Shown here piece by piece: positions 1 to 8,945 of a DNA stretch of 64,000 bases. Position 1 is the first letter of the stretch. Each line of letters opens with the position of its first letter. A program made the position numbers and the translations under genes. Source of the stretch: Acidimicrobiales bacterium. GTDB taxonomy: Bacteria; Actinomycetota; Acidimicrobiia; Acidimicrobiales; Palsa-688. The notes under the pieces were generated by a model, which had not been told where the DNA came from, ran no database searches, and was given only the letters and a program-made list of their open reading frames with translations. The DNA is taken from contig DATLUM010000106.1 of assembly GCA_035533095.1 (NCBI GenBank), positions 97,471 to 161,470 of the forward strand, written 5' to 3'.

Positions 1-58
1 CCGTCCCGTTTCGCGGACCGGGCCGATCGGGGCTTGGGCGTTCTGGCCCGGTTGGCAC

Positions 59-1234
59 GTGTCCGAACTTCCTCTGGCCACTCTCGCCGTGCAACTCGCC
101 GGGACGGGCCGATTCGTGCGGCGCCGAGGCTGGCGGACACCCGCGGGGAGTACGCGGCTCCTCGCTCAAGCCGCTTCCGCCGCGGGGCTGATCGCGCTGC
201 AGCAGAGCGCGGCCGACTCCGGCCGCGTCCTCGAAGAGGCCCTCGACCACGGCCTCGGCACCGGCTACCGCAAGCACGCCGAAGAGGCCGGGATCGCCCC
301 GCCCGAGCATCCCGCCGTCGGCGCATGGGGCGTCATGCCCACCTACATCGCCAGACGATCACGGCTTCGCGCCTCCGGGATCAATTACGGGCCAGCCGGC
401 AAGCGGAACCTCCTCGACATCTGGGCCCGCGAGGACCTGCCCGCCGACGGCAAAGCGCCGGTGCTGATCCAGGTCCCAGGCGGGGCGTGGGTGAGCGGGG
501 AGACGCGCTGGCAGGCGTACCCCCTGATGGACCGGCTCATCGAAGCCGGCTGGGTGTGCGTTCCGATCAACTACCGCCTGAGCCCGCGGGCGACCTGGCC
601 GGATCACATCATCGACGTCAAGCGCGCCATCGGCTGGATCAAGGCCAACATCGGGCGGTACGGCGGTGATCCGGATTTCGTCGCCATCACTGGGGGTTCC
701 GCAGGCGGCCACCTCTCCTCACTGGCGGCGATGTCCGCGAACGCCCCCGAGTTCCAGCCCGATTTCGAGGAGGCCGACACCTCGGTCCAGGCCGCCGTGC
801 CGTTCTACGGGGTCTACGACCTCGCCGATTGGGACGACAAGGGCGGACCGCCGCGGACCATCCGGTTCGTGGAGAGGGTGCTGTTGAAGTCGCGGCTCGC
901 CAGTGATCCCGAGCGATGGCGGCTCGCCTCGCCGATCGGCTGGGTCAGCGAGGCGGCTCCCCCGACGATGCTGATACACGGCACCAACGACTCCCTCGTG
1001 CCCGTCGAAAGCGCGCGCCGGATGGCACGGGCCCTCCGGGAGAGATCACGCCAACCCGTCGTCTACGCAGAGCTTCCGCACGCCCAGCACGCCTTCGACA
1101 TCTACGCCTCGCTGCGCACCCGGCACACGGTCCGGGCCGTGGAGCGATTCCTGGCCTACGTTCGGGCGACGGCTCAAGCCCCGCCGGCCGCCACCAGCAG
1201 CTCGTCGAAGGACACCCTGAGCGCGTCGGCGTAG
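59..1234 (+). CDS. alpha/beta hydrolase (esterase/lipase, BD-FAE-like)
   Basis: Serine hydrolase of the alpha/beta fold, expected to cleave carboxylic esters. The protein shows an oxyanion-hole segment VPGGAWVSG, the nucleophile elbow GGSAGGH, an Asp in HGTNDSLVP and a late His in HAQHAF, in the order of a classical Ser-Asp-His triad. The start used is GTG, but the frame stays open to the left edge of the window, so the true N-terminus may lie upstream and the gene may be partial. Its 3-prime end overlaps the opposing acyltransferase gene by 61 nt. Esterases often lie beside WS/DGAT genes in actinobacteria, which suggests a lipid role, but the substrate cannot be told from sequence. Confidence 0.85.
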   Translation: MSELPLATLAVQLAGTGRFVRRRGWRTPAGSTRLLAQAASAAGLIALQQSAADSGRVLEEALDHGLGTGYRKHAEEAGIAPPEHPAVGAWGVMPTYIARRSRLRASGINYGPAGKRNLLDIWAREDLPADGKAPVLIQVPGGAWVSGETRWQAYPLMDRLIEAGWVCVPINYRLSPRATWPDHIIDVKRAIGWIKANIGRYGGDPDFVAITGGSAGGHLSSLAAMSANAPEFQPDFEEADTSVQAAVPFYGVYDLADWDDKGGPPRTIRFVERVLLKSRLASDPERWRLASPIGWVSEAAPPTMLIHGTNDSLVPVESARRMARALRERSRQPVVYAELPHAQHAFDIYASLRTRHTVRAVERFLAYVRATAQAPPAATSSSSKDTLSASA

Positions 1235-2592
1235 TACGCCGGGGTCGGCATGATGTCGCGGTCGGTCGTGAACGAGAACGTCACGAGATCGCAGTAACTC
1301 ATGATCACGTGTATCAGCGCGGCACCTGTGACGACCGGCCCGAGGCCGTACATGCTGAGCAGCTTGGCGCCGGCGCAGTAGAGAGGGATCGGCGGGCCGG
1401 GGATGTTGCTGATCTGCGTGTTGAGCAATCCGGTCGTCCCCGTCCTCGAGCCGATCTCGGCGTTGGCGCGCAGAGCCAGGCCGAACAGCGCGCCCGGGAG
1501 GACGCTCGACATCTGCTGGAGGCTGTGCGCGCCGAGTGCCTGCTGGCTTCCCTTGGCAGCGCGCGTCGACTCGGCGACGGCAGCGAGGCGTTGCAGCGGA
1601 TCCGCGATGTCGGTGTGCATGTCGCAGAAGAACTGCGCCACGCGGTTCCCTTCGTGGCCCGCTTCGTCCTCGGTGCGCAACGACATGGGCACGACGGCTG
1701 CGAGCGACGCCTCGGGAAGCTCTCCCAGCTTGTCGAGATAGATCCTCAGCGCGCCGGCGCAGACCGCGATGACCGCGTCGTTGACCGTCGCGCCCGGGAC
1801 GGCCGACTTGATCGCCTTCAGGTCGGTCAACGAGAAGGTCGCCGCGTCGAAGGCCCTGTGCGGAGAGACCTTGGCGTTGAACCGGGTGGTCGGCACGGTG
1901 AGGGAGGGCAACTGGATCTCGCGGTTGCGGATCCTCGAAGGAATGCGGACAGCTGCCGGGAGCGCCTTGGCGATGCCCCTGGCGAGCCGCAGCGGCTTCT
2001 GCGCGTTGGAAGCCACGGCGCGCCCGAGCAGCTCCCACGGGCTCGGCATGCGTTCGGGCTGCCAGGTGTCCGGAACGCCGGGAGGCTCGTCTTCAGGATT
2101 GAGTTGGAGCAACGCGCTGAGCAGCTCGATCCCACCGACCCCGTCGATGGCCGTGTGATGCACCCGAATGAGGATCGCGACAGACCCGGGCGGCACTCCG
2201 GGCACGGCGTTGACCCCCTCGATCAGCCACGCCTCCCACGGCGGCCTGGCCAGGTCGAGCGGGCGGGAGTGCACGCGTCCCACGAGGGTGCACAGCTGCT
2301 GCCAGTCGCCGGGAGCAGGCAGCGACGTATGCCGGAGGTGGTATTCGAGGTCGAAGGCGGAGTCCTCCACCCACCACGGGTCGTCGAGGTCGAACGGCAC
2401 CCGTACCAGGCGCCGGCGGAACGACTTCCCGAGGTGAACCCTTCCCGCGTAGTACTCCAGGAGCCGCTCGAAGGACAACGTGCCGCCCGGCGCGGTGGAG
2501 GGGTCGAATATGCCGAGGGACCCGATGTGGTTCGGGCTCCCGGGCGTCTCCGTGTAGAGCATGAAGGCGTCACCCGGTGCGAGCTGCTTCAT
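1174..2592 (-). CDS. WS/DGAT wax ester synthase / diacylglycerol acyltransferase
   Basis: Acyl-CoA-dependent O-acyltransferase of the bifunctional wax ester synthase/diacylglycerol acyltransferase family, which makes storage lipids in actinobacteria. The 472-residue length is typical. The active-site motif HHxxxDG appears as HHTAIDG at about residue 145. The N-terminal region LAPGDAFMLYTETPGSPNH and a later NDAVIAVCAGALR segment are both family-like. The ATG is preceded by a clear Shine-Dalgarno (GGAAGGAG, 7 nt away), so this gene is translated from a leadered mRNA. It is convergent with the esterase gene, with the last 61 nt overlapping. Whether it prefers fatty alcohols or diacylglycerol cannot be told from sequence. 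Confidence 0.92.
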   Translation of the reverse strand: MKQLAPGDAFMLYTETPGSPNHIGSLGIFDPSTAPGGTLSFERLLEYYAGRVHLGKSFRRRLVRVPFDLDDPWWVEDSAFDLEYHLRHTSLPAPGDWQQLCTLVGRVHSRPLDLARPPWEAWLIEGVNAVPGVPPGSVAILIRVHHTAIDGVGGIELLSALLQLNPEDEPPGVPDTWQPERMPSPWELLGRAVASNAQKPLRLARGIAKALPAAVRIPSRIRNREIQLPSLTVPTTRFNAKVSPHRAFDAATFSLTDLKAIKSAVPGATVNDAVIAVCAGALRIYLDKLGELPEASLAAVVPMSLRTEDEAGHEGNRVAQFFCDMHTDIADPLQRLAAVAESTRAAKGSQQALGAHSLQQMSSVLPGALFGLALRANAEIGSRTGTTGLLNTQISNIPGPPIPLYCAGAKLLSMYGLGPVVTGAALIHVIMSYCDLVTFSFTTDRDIMPTPAYYADALRVSFDELLVAAGGA

Positions 2593-2663
2593 CTGCGCTC
2601 CTTCCCGTGGAACCTGTTCCCCAGTGTCCCAGCGTTCGAGGATCAGCCTAGCCCTCGCTTCGG

Positions 2664-4346
2664 TTACGGCTCCGTTACGGCTCCCGTCTCGGCGCCTCTC
2701 ACCAGCCGGGCGTACTTGGCCAGCACGCCGGTGCTGTACCGGGGCTTCGGGGGCGACCAGGCGGACTTTCGCCGCTCCAGTTCGGCTGGGTCGACCTCGA
2801 AGTCGATGGACCGGGTGTTCACATCGACGATGATCCGGTCCCCGTCGGCCACGAAGGCGATGGGGCCGGCGTCGACCGCCTCGGGGGCGATGTGGCCCAC
2901 GCAGAAGCCGTGGGTTCCGCCGCTGAACCGTCCGTCGGTGATGAGTGCGCAGTCCCCGCCCCGGCCGGCGCCCTTCATGGCACCTGTGACGGCGAGCATC
3001 TCCCGCATACCCGGGCCGCCTTTGGGGCCCTCGTAGCGGATCACGAGCACGGTGCCCGGCTGGATCGAGCCGGCCAGGATGGCCTCCATGGCCTTGTCCT
3101 CACCGTCGAACACACGGGCGGTGCCGTCGAAGCGGTCCTGGTCGATACCGGCGATCTTGACGACGGCGCCCTCGGGTGCCAGCGAGCCTTTCAGGATCGC
3201 GGTCCCGCCTTCGGCGTGGATCGCGTCGCTGATCGGGTGCACGACCTTGCCGTCAGGTTTGGGCGGGTCGAGCGCCATCAGGTTCTCGGCCACCGTCCGT
3301 CCGGTCACCGTCAGGCAGTCTCCGTGGAGCAAGCCGGCATCGAGCAGTTCCTTCATGACGACAGGTACGCCGCCCACCTTGTCGATGTCGACCATGTGGT
3401 AGCGGCCGTGCGGCTTGGTGTCCGCGATATGGGGAACCTTCCTCCCGACGCGGTCGAAGTCCTCGATCGTCAGAGGAACCCGGGCCTCGTGCGCGATCGC
3501 TAGAAGGTGCAGCACCGCGTTGGTCGAACCACCGAGCGCCATGGTCACGGCTATGGCGTTCTCGAAGGCCTCCTTGGTCATGATGTCGCGTGGCATGATC
3601 CCGGCCTCGAGAAGCCGGATGACGGCCTTCCCGGAGTCGCGGGCGAAGTCGTCCCTGATCGGATCGATGGCCGCCGGCGACGCGGAACCGGGAAGGGCCA
3701 TCCCCAATGCCTCGGAGATCGAGGCCATGGTGTTGGCGGTGAACATGCCGGCGCAGCTGCCGATCGTCGGGCAGGCGCTTCGTTCGATGAGCGACAACTC
3801 CGCGTCGGTCAACGACCCTGCCGCCCTGGCGCCCACCGCCTCGAAGACACTCGTGATGTCGAGTGCTTCGCCCGCGGGGCCCGTGCCGGGCAGGATGCTC
3901 CCGCCGTAGAGGAAGACCGACGGCAGGTTGATCCGGGCGGCCGCCATGAGCATGCCGGGGAGCGACTTGTCGCAGCCGGCGAAGGTCACCATCGCGTCGA
4001 ATCGCTCAGCGTGCATCATCGTCTCGATGGAGTCGGCGATCACCTCGCGGCTGACCAGCGACGCCCTCATTCCTTCGTGCCCCATCGATATCCCGTCGGA
4101 GACCGCGATGGTCACGAACTCGATCGGGAAACCGCCTGCCTCGCGGACACCCTCCTTGGCCTGCTTGGCCAAGCGGTCGAGGGGGAGGTTGCAGGGGGTT
4201 ACCTCGTTCCACGAGGAGGCGACGCCCACCTGCGGCTTCGACCAGTCGTCGTCTGTCATACCGACCGCTCGCAGCATCGCTCTCGCAGGTGCACGCTCGA
4301 ACCCGTCGGTCACTTCACGGCTCCGGGGCTTCATGTCGCTGGCCAC
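2664..4346 (-). CDS. ilvD: dihydroxy-acid dehydratase IlvD
   Basis: Converts 2,3-dihydroxy-3-methyl acids to 2-keto acids in the third step of valine, leucine and isoleucine synthesis. The 560-residue protein has the three cysteine motifs expected to hold a [2Fe-2S] cluster: [19 protein letters not shown] and [12 protein letters not shown]. The C-terminal [14 protein letters not shown] segment is also standard. The GTG start follows a TATCGT box by six bases, so the mRNA is probably leaderless. No other branched-chain amino acid gene is in the window, so it is a stand-alone ilvD, divergent from the DUF4333 lipoprotein gene. Confidence 0.97.
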   Translation of the reverse strand: MASDMKPRSREVTDGFERAPARAMLRAVGMTDDDWSKPQVGVASSWNEVTPCNLPLDRLAKQAKEGVREAGGFPIEFVTIAVSDGISMGHEGMRASLVSREVIADSIETMMHAERFDAMVTFAGCDKSLPGMLMAAARINLPSVFLYGGSILPGTGPAGEALDITSVFEAVGARAAGSLTDAELSLIERSACPTIGSCAGMFTANTMASISEALGMALPGSASPAAIDPIRDDFARDSGKAVIRLLEAGIMPRDIMTKEAFENAIAVTMALGGSTNAVLHLLAIAHEARVPLTIEDFDRVGRKVPHIADTKPHGRYHMVDIDKVGGVPVVMKELLDAGLLHGDCLTVTGRTVAENLMALDPPKPDGKVVHPISDAIHAEGGTAILKGSLAPEGAVVKIAGIDQDRFDGTARVFDGEDKAMEAILAGSIQPGTVLVIRYEGPKGGPGMREMLAVTGAMKGAGRGGDCALITDGRFSGGTHGFCVGHIAPEAVDAGPIAFVADGDRIIVDVNTRSIDFEVDPAELERRKSAWSPPKPRYSTGVLAKYARLVRGAETGAVTEP

Positions 4347-4352
4347 ACCTAC

Positions 4353-4358
4353 ACGATA
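4353..4358 (-). promoter_or_regulatory. -10 box of ilvD (leaderless)
   Basis: TATCGT lies 6 nt before the GTG start of ilvD. Transcription would start at or next to the start codon. Inferred from spacing and from the same pattern at many genes here. Confidence 0.6.
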
Positions 4359-4375
4359 GGCGGCAACCGTATCGG

Positions 4376-4381
4376 TAGAGT
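4376..4381 (+). promoter_or_regulatory. -10 box of the DUF4333 lipoprotein gene (leaderless)
   Basis: TAGAGT lies 7 nt before the ATG at 4389, with no ribosome-binding site between. It is divergent from the ilvD box 17 nt away. Confidence 0.55.
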
Positions 4382-4388
4382 CGGGCGG

Positions 4389-4925
4389 ATGCGCTCCCGA
4401 GCCCGTTCAGCGATCGCGTTGGCGGTCGCGGCCGGCGCCGGGGGGATTCTCTCCTCGTGCGACGTGGGCCCGAGCCATACCCTCAACCCGAAGAGCGTCC
4501 AGAGCCAGATCGCGAAGCAGCTGAGCTCGCGCTACCCCGTGAGCGGCGTCCTGGTGGTATGCCCCGGGAAGATCCCCGACCAGGTCGGATTCAAGTTCTC
4601 CTGCACCGTTTCGTTCAACGGGGGGACCGTGCGCCTGGACGGTGAAGTCACCTCGTCGAAGGGTTCGTACAACATCCGGCCGGAGGAGGCGATCATCTCC
4701 ACGGCCCAGGCAGCCACGACTCTCGAGAGCGACATCAGCGCGCAAGTTCATGCGACGACGAAAGTTGACTGCGGTCCCGTATCGGTCAAAGTCGTGCCGG
4801 TAGGAGGCCAGTTCTCCTGCCAGGCGACGATCACCGGACAAGGGACGCGCCGGGTCACGGTCACCGTCGAAGATCTCGATGGCCACTTCCGCTACAGCGT
4901 GGCGCCCCCTTCATCCTCGTCGTGA
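4389..4925 (+). CDS. secreted lipoprotein with two DUF4333-like domains
   Basis: Predicted lipoprotein of 178 residues and unknown function. It opens with a short basic stretch, a hydrophobic segment and a lipobox-like ending LSSC, after which the Cys would be lipidated. Two similar domains follow (about residues 35-100 and 110-172). Each has a Cys-Pro or Cys-Gly-Pro strand, then a G-x-F-x-C strand, then a G-x-V-x-V strand ending in a DG turn or similar, which is the pattern of the actinobacterial DUF4333 family. The paired cysteines probably form disulfides outside the cell. The ATG at 4389 was chosen because the signal sequence begins there and a leaderless promoter box precedes it; the long open frame upstream is antisense to ilvD. 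The end overlaps gatB by 15 nt. Confidence 0.8.
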   Translation: MRSRARSAIALAVAAGAGGILSSCDVGPSHTLNPKSVQSQIAKQLSSRYPVSGVLVVCPGKIPDQVGFKFSCTVSFNGGTVRLDGEVTSSKGSYNIRPEEAIISTAQAATTLESDISAQVHATTKVDCGPVSVKVVPVGGQFSCQATITGQGTRRVTVTVEDLDGHFRYSVAPPSSSS

Positions 4926-6413
4926 TCGGAGCAGAGCGGAGGCTTCCTTCATGTCCGCGTTGCCGCCGCTGCGTGAGCGGATGTGCCCGGCGAAGAAGCC
5001 CATCAACTTGTCCTCTCCGCCGGCGAAGCGGGCCCACTCGTCGGGGTACTCGGCGACCACCTGGTCGACGATCTCGCTGAGGGCACCGGCGGCGAGTGCT
5101 TCGAATCCGAGGCGTGAGGCGACCTCCCGCGGATCACCCCCGGATTCCAGCAGCTCCTTGAGGACGGTCCGCGACTGGGCCGGGGTCAGAGAGCCTTCCG
5201 TTTCCATCGCGACGAGCGATGCAAACGACTCTTCGCTGAGGTGTTCGAGCGACTCGAGCTGGGAGGCGACCTCGTTGGCCAGACGGCGGACCGCGACGGT
5301 CTCGGCACCGTCCGGGCCGCCCGCGCTCCGGACGGCCTCGACGTAGCGGTCGAGGTCGAGCCTGACGACCGTCACGACCGAGTCGTCGCCGGCCGGGATT
5401 CCCGAGGCGGCGGCCACGGCGTCCCGCCGGGCGGCGGGGAGAACCGGCAGCGACGAGGAGACCTCGGAGATCCACGCCTGCGAGGGGTTGACGGGTACGA
5501 GGTCCGGCTCGGGGAAGTAGCGGTAGTCGTAGGCCTCTTCCTTCGACCGCATCGACCCGGTACGGCCGGCGCCCTCGTCCCAATGCCGGGTCTCCTGCAC
5601 GATGCTGCCGCCCTCGGTCAGGACCTCGATCTGGCGCTGTGCTTCGTACTCGATCGCGCGTCCGAGTGATCGGAGCGAGTTCATGTTCTTGACCTCGCAG
5701 CGGGTCCCGTATTCGCTGCTGCCGGCGTGGCGGACCGACACGTTGGCGTCCACGCGAAGGGACCCTTCTTCCATCTTCCCGTCCGAGGCGCCCGTCGCCA
5801 CGAGGATGGCCCTCAGCTCGTCTACGTAGGCGCGCGCTTCGTCGGCGCTCCTGATGTCGGGCGCGCTGACGATCTCGACCAGCGGCACCCCCGCCCGGTT
5901 GTAGTCGACGAGGGAGTGAGCCGCGTCGTGGATCCGGCCGCCTCCGCCCATGTGAGTGGTCTTGCCGGTGTCCTCCTCCATGTGCGCGCGCTCGATGCCG
6001 ATGCGCCGGCCACTCGGGAGCTCCAGCCAGCCGTCCGCATTGATCGGGATGTCGTACTGGCTGATCTGGTAGTCCTTCGGCATGTCCGGATAGAAGTAGT
6101 TCTTCCGGTGGAACAACGAGGGCTGGACGCGGCAATTGAGCGCCGTGCCGATTCGCATGGCGAACTCGACGGCCGCACGGTTGATGACCGGAAGTGAACC
6201 CGGAAGGCCAAGGCACACCGGGCACACATTGGTGTTGGGCTCGTCGCCGAAGCTGTTGGGGCAGGCGCAGAAGAGCTTTGTTCGGGTGCGCAACTCGGCG
6301 TGCACCTCGAGACCCACGACGACCTCCCAGCCGGCCCGCCGGCCTGAGGCATTCCCGGCCCGCCGGCCTGAGGCATTCTCGGCCCGCCGGCCTGAGGCAT
6401 CCGCAGCGGTCAT
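4911..6413 (-). CDS. gatB: Asp-tRNA(Asn)/Glu-tRNA(Gln) amidotransferase subunit B
   Basis: GatB binds the misacylated tRNA and phosphorylates the Asp or Glu side chain before GatA-derived ammonia is transferred. Of the 500 residues, the stretch from [13 protein letters not shown] onward is the normal GatB core, with [15 protein letters not shown] and the [14 protein letters not shown] block; the C-terminal helical YqeY-like tail (about residues 350-500) is intact. The ATG overlaps the gatA stop as ATGA, indicating coupled translation. The first 30 residues are odd: an 8-residue unit of the ASGRRAEN type is repeated three times before the core starts, from a 24-bp DNA repeat. The open frame continues upstream inside gatA but is not needed. 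Confidence 0.96.
   Translation of the reverse strand: MTAADASGRRAENASGRRAGNASGRRAGWEVVVGLEVHAELRTRTKLFCACPNSFGDEPNTNVCPVCLGLPGSLPVINRAAVEFAMRIGTALNCRVQPSLFHRKNYFYPDMPKDYQISQYDIPINADGWLELPSGRRIGIERAHMEEDTGKTTHMGGGGRIHDAAHSLVDYNRAGVPLVEIVSAPDIRSADEARAYVDELRAILVATGASDGKMEEGSLRVDANVSVRHAGSSEYGTRCEVKNMNSLRSLGRAIEYEAQRQIEVLTEGGSIVQETRHWDEGAGRTGSMRSKEEAYDYRYFPEPDLVPVNPSQAWISEVSSSLPVLPAARRDAVAAASGIPAGDDSVVTVVRLDLDRYVEAVRSAGGPDGAETVAVRRLANEVASQLESLEHLSEESFASLVAMETEGSLTPAQSRTVLKELLESGGDPREVASRLGFEALAAGALSEIVDQVVAEYPDEWARFAGGEDKLMGFFAGHIRSRSGGNADMKEASALLRSRRG
6333..6404. repeat. 24-bp tandem repeat, three copies, in the 5-prime end of gatB
   Basis: Three consecutive 24-bp units starting GGCCCGCCGGCCTGAGGCAT. 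The first two differ at one position and the third diverges only in its last four bases. They encode the 8-residue repeats at the GatB N-terminus. The inner 14-mer GCCGGCCTGAGGCA recurs in the 25-bp repeats near 39.55 kb. Confidence 0.9.
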
Positions 6414-7885
6414 CGTGCCACCTCCGACCGGATGAGCTGCGGCACGGGCAGATCGGGAGCCGCAGCCTCGAGGACCGCGGCGACCTGGAACATGACAACC
6501 TCTCCCAGTGCGGGGGCGAGGATCTGCACGCCGGCGGGCAGCCCATCGGCCCCGGTACCGAAGGGCACGCTGATAGCCGGATGGCCGGCGAGGTTCGAAG
6601 GGATGGTGCACACGTCGTTGAGGTACATGGTCAAGGGGTCCTGGGTCTTGGCGCCGAGTGGGAATGCGGTGCCGGGCGCCGTGGGCCCTAGCAGCACGTC
6701 GAAATCCCTGTACGCGGTTTCGAAGTCGCGGATGATGAGGGTGCGCACCTGCTGCGCCTTGCCGTAGTACGCGTCGTAGTAGCCGGCAGAGAGGGCATAG
6801 GTGCCGAGCATGATCCGTCGTTTTACTTCCGCGCCAAAACCCGCCGAGCGCGTGCGAAGGTACATATCGGTGATGTCCTTCGAGCCGCTCGCGCGCAGGC
6901 CGTACCTGACACCGTCGTAGCGGGCGAGGTTCGACGAGGCTTCTGCCGGTGCGATGAGGTAGTAGGCGGAGAGCCCGTACACCGCGGCGGGGACGCTCAC
7001 CTCGTCGACCTTGGCGCCAGCTGCCGACAAGGCGTCGGCTGCTTCGCGCGTGCGCTCGACGACATCCGCCGAGATCCCTTCAGCGTCGGTCAGCTCGGTG
7101 ACGATCCCTACGCGCAGTCCCTCCACGCCGGCACCGAGCCGCTCGGACGCCCGAGGCGGCGGCTCCCGGAACGAAGTCGAATCGGCGGGGTCCGGCCCGG
7201 CGATGACGTCGAGCAGAAGGGCGGCGTCGGCGACGGAGCGCGCGAACGGCCCGATCTGGTCAAGCGAGCTCGCGAACGCCACGAGCCCGTAGCGCGAGAC
7301 CAGGCCGTAGGTGGGCTTCGCCCCTACGACGCCGCACAGCGCCGCCGGCTGGCGGATCGAGCCGCCGGTATCCGATCCCAGCCCGAGGGCGGCGAAGCCC
7401 GCGGCCACCGCCGCCGCGCTACCACCCGAAGATCCGCCCGGCACCCGGTCCAGGTCATGCGGGTTGCGGGTGGGGCCGAACGCGGAGTTCTCGGTCGACG
7501 ATCCCATGGCGAACTCGTCGAGGTTGGTCTTGCCGACGATCACCGCGCCGGCCGCCTGCAAGCGCGATACGACAGTGGCGTCGTAGGGGGGAATCCATCC
7601 CTCGAGGATCCGCGACGAGCAGGTGGTCGGTACGCCTCTCGTGCAGAGATTGTCCTTGAGCGCGACCGGGACTCCGGCGAGCGGACCGGGATCACGGCCC
7701 GACGTCACCGCCGCGTCAACGGCGTCGGCCGCCGCGCGGGCGCGATCGGCCGTAACCGTGTTGAAGGCGTGCACCTGCCCCTCGTGCCTCTCTATCCGCC
7801 CGAGATGCTCCTCGAGGACGGCTCTGGCCGAGACGGTGCCGTCTTTTACCCCTGCTGCGACCTCGACGGCGAACGCGAGGCTCAC
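6410..7885 (-). CDS. gatA: Asp-tRNA(Asn)/Glu-tRNA(Gln) amidotransferase subunit A
   Basis: Amidase-signature enzyme that releases ammonia from glutamine for the GatCAB complex. The Ser-cisSer-Lys catalytic set is visible: the Lys in VALKDNL (about residue 77), the Ser in [12 protein letters not shown] and the Ser in [12 protein letters not shown]. The length of 491 residues is normal. The GTG start overlaps the gatC stop (GTGA) and the stop overlaps the gatB start (ATGA), so the three subunits form a tightly coupled gatC-gatA-gatB operon. Whether the complex charges Asn, Gln or both depends on which synthetases exist elsewhere in the genome. Confidence 0.97.
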   Translation of the reverse strand: MSLAFAVEVAAGVKDGTVSARAVLEEHLGRIERHEGQVHAFNTVTADRARAAADAVDAAVTSGRDPGPLAGVPVALKDNLCTRGVPTTCSSRILEGWIPPYDATVVSRLQAAGAVIVGKTNLDEFAMGSSTENSAFGPTRNPHDLDRVPGGSSGGSAAAVAAGFAALGLGSDTGGSIRQPAALCGVVGAKPTYGLVSRYGLVAFASSLDQIGPFARSVADAALLLDVIAGPDPADSTSFREPPPRASERLGAGVEGLRVGIVTELTDAEGISADVVERTREAADALSAAGAKVDEVSVPAAVYGLSAYYLIAPAEASSNLARYDGVRYGLRASGSKDITDMYLRTRSAGFGAEVKRRIMLGTYALSAGYYDAYYGKAQQVRTLIIRDFETAYRDFDVLLGPTAPGTAFPLGAKTQDPLTMYLNDVCTIPSNLAGHPAISVPFGTGADGLPAGVQILAPALGEVVMFQVAAVLEAAAPDLPVPQLIRSEVAR

Positions 7886-8193
7886 GGGGTGACCCCGAGG
7901 ATCCGCGGGACCCGGAACCTTTCGTCCTCCACCGCCGGAGCCTGTGCGAGCACTTCAGCGCGGTCGAGGCACGGACCGGCCTCGTCCTCCCTGAACACGT
8001 TCTCGAGGGGCAGCGGGTGCGCCGTGGGGGGCACTCCCGCTGTGTCGAGAGCTTCGACGTCCCGGGCGTGTTCCAGCACCGCGCCGAGTTGTGCCGTGAA
8101 GCGGTCCAGTTCCTCTTGGGTCAACGACAGCCGGGCCAGGCGCGCCACGTGCGCGACTTCATCGGACGAGATCCGGGTGGGCATGGGACTCAT
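7882..8193 (-). CDS. gatC: Asp-tRNA(Asn)/Glu-tRNA(Gln) amidotransferase subunit C
   Basis: Small stabilising subunit of GatCAB, 103 residues. The sequence shows the usual opening helix ([20 protein letters not shown]) and the later tail with N-x-x-R-x-D-E ([10 protein letters not shown]). First gene of the gatCAB operon, sharing a 4-nt overlap with gatA. Two possible ATG starts lie nine bases apart (8193 and 8184); the first is used because AAGGGG lies about ten bases upstream of it. The gene is divergent from the SCP2-like gene. Confidence 0.93.
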   Translation of the reverse strand: MSPMPTRISSDEVAHVARLARLSLTQEELDRFTAQLGAVLEHARDVEALDTAGVPPTAHPLPLENVFREDEAGPCLDRAEVLAQAPAVEDERFRVPRILGVTP

Positions 8194-8298
8194 GCTAGGG
8201 CCGCCCCTTCGGCGGGCGTCCCACCATTGAAGAGGTTCGCGCTAGCTTCTGCGCACGATTCAGGCGCAGACGGGGTCAAGCAGAGATCGAGGTGGCCG

Positions 8299-8718
8299 GT
8301 GGCTCAGTACCAGTTCCTCAGCGACGAATGGCTGGCGGAGGCTCGCAACATCCGAGCCGAGTACCACGACAGGACACCGCAGATTCCGGTGTCGGTCCGC
8401 ATGAACCAGATCATCCAGGACGTGCCATTCGGCGACGGGGTGATACACGCCCACGTTGACACCTCATCCGGTGACCTCGAGATGGAGACAGGCCACCTGG
8501 ACTCACCGGACCTGACCATCACGCTCAGCTACGACACCGCCAAGGCGATCCTCGTCGACGGCGACGCGCAGGCGGCGATGCAGGCGTTCCTCGGCGGGCG
8601 GATCAAGGTAGACGGCGACATCACGAAGATGCTCACTTTGCAGACGGCGAGTGTCGGCGGGGCCGCGGACCCCGCGACCGTCGAGATGGCCAAGCGGCTC
8701 CAGGAGATCACTCTGTGA
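8299..8718 (+). CDS. SCP2 sterol-binding-like domain protein
   Basis: Protein of 139 residues resembling the sterol carrier protein 2 fold, a small lipid- or acyl-CoA-binding module. Recognisable features are the central strand pair with the PDLTITLSYDTAKAILVDGD block, followed by AAMQAFLGGRIKVDGD and MLTLQ, the usual arrangement in SCP2-like proteins. The start is GTG at 8299, chosen because GAGG lies six bases before it and the SCP2-like sequence begins there; the open frame further upstream is antisense to gatC. It is a single gene ending in a large hairpin shared with the kinase gene. The ligand is unknown. Confidence 0.8.
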   Translation: MAQYQFLSDEWLAEARNIRAEYHDRTPQIPVSVRMNQIIQDVPFGDGVIHAHVDTSSGDLEMETGHLDSPDLTITLSYDTAKAILVDGDAQAAMQAFLGGRIKVDGDITKMLTLQTASVGGAADPATVEMAKRLQEITL

Positions 8719-8781
8719 ACAGGGCTGGCTGAACAGGGCCGGCTGACGACCGCGGATCAGGCGAGGCGTCCAGACAGGAGC

Positions 8782-8863
8782 GGCAGAGAACCCAGGGGGG
8801 CGGCGGCACCGGCAACGGCTGGGGATCGCTGCCTCAGCACGCCGCCCCCCTTGGTCCTCTGCC
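8782..8863. terminator. large imperfect hairpin between convergent genes
   Basis: Positions 8782-8805 pair with 8840-8863 as an approximately 24-bp stem with about two mismatches; it contains the run GGGGGGCGGCG and its complement. The loop is 34 nt. It sits between the stops of the SCP2-like gene and the PASTA kinase gene, so it could end transcription from both sides, although neither side has a long T run. Confidence 0.7.
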
Positions 8864-8945
8864 TGACGAGCCCAATATACCGAGCCTCCGGACCCGGCAC
8901 GACCGGGCGGCACAAAAGTTGCTTGAAGTGCGGATTTGGGAGGGA

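Noticed and set aside
916..3036. 706-codon open frame on the plus strand
   Set aside because: Antisense to the WS/DGAT and ilvD genes; Arg/His-rich shadow with no domain, while both opposite frames have clear family motifs.
3507..4388. Long upstream extension of the DUF4333 lipoprotein
   Set aside because: Antisense to ilvD; a signal sequence and a promoter box place the start at 4389.
6414..6611. N-terminal extension of GatB
   Set aside because: Lies inside gatA; the ATGA overlap and the conserved core support ATG 6413.
8230..8242. AAGAGGTTCGCGC shared with the hairpin near 17.8 kb
   Set aside because: Only 13 bases and one other copy; can be chance in a GC-rich genome.
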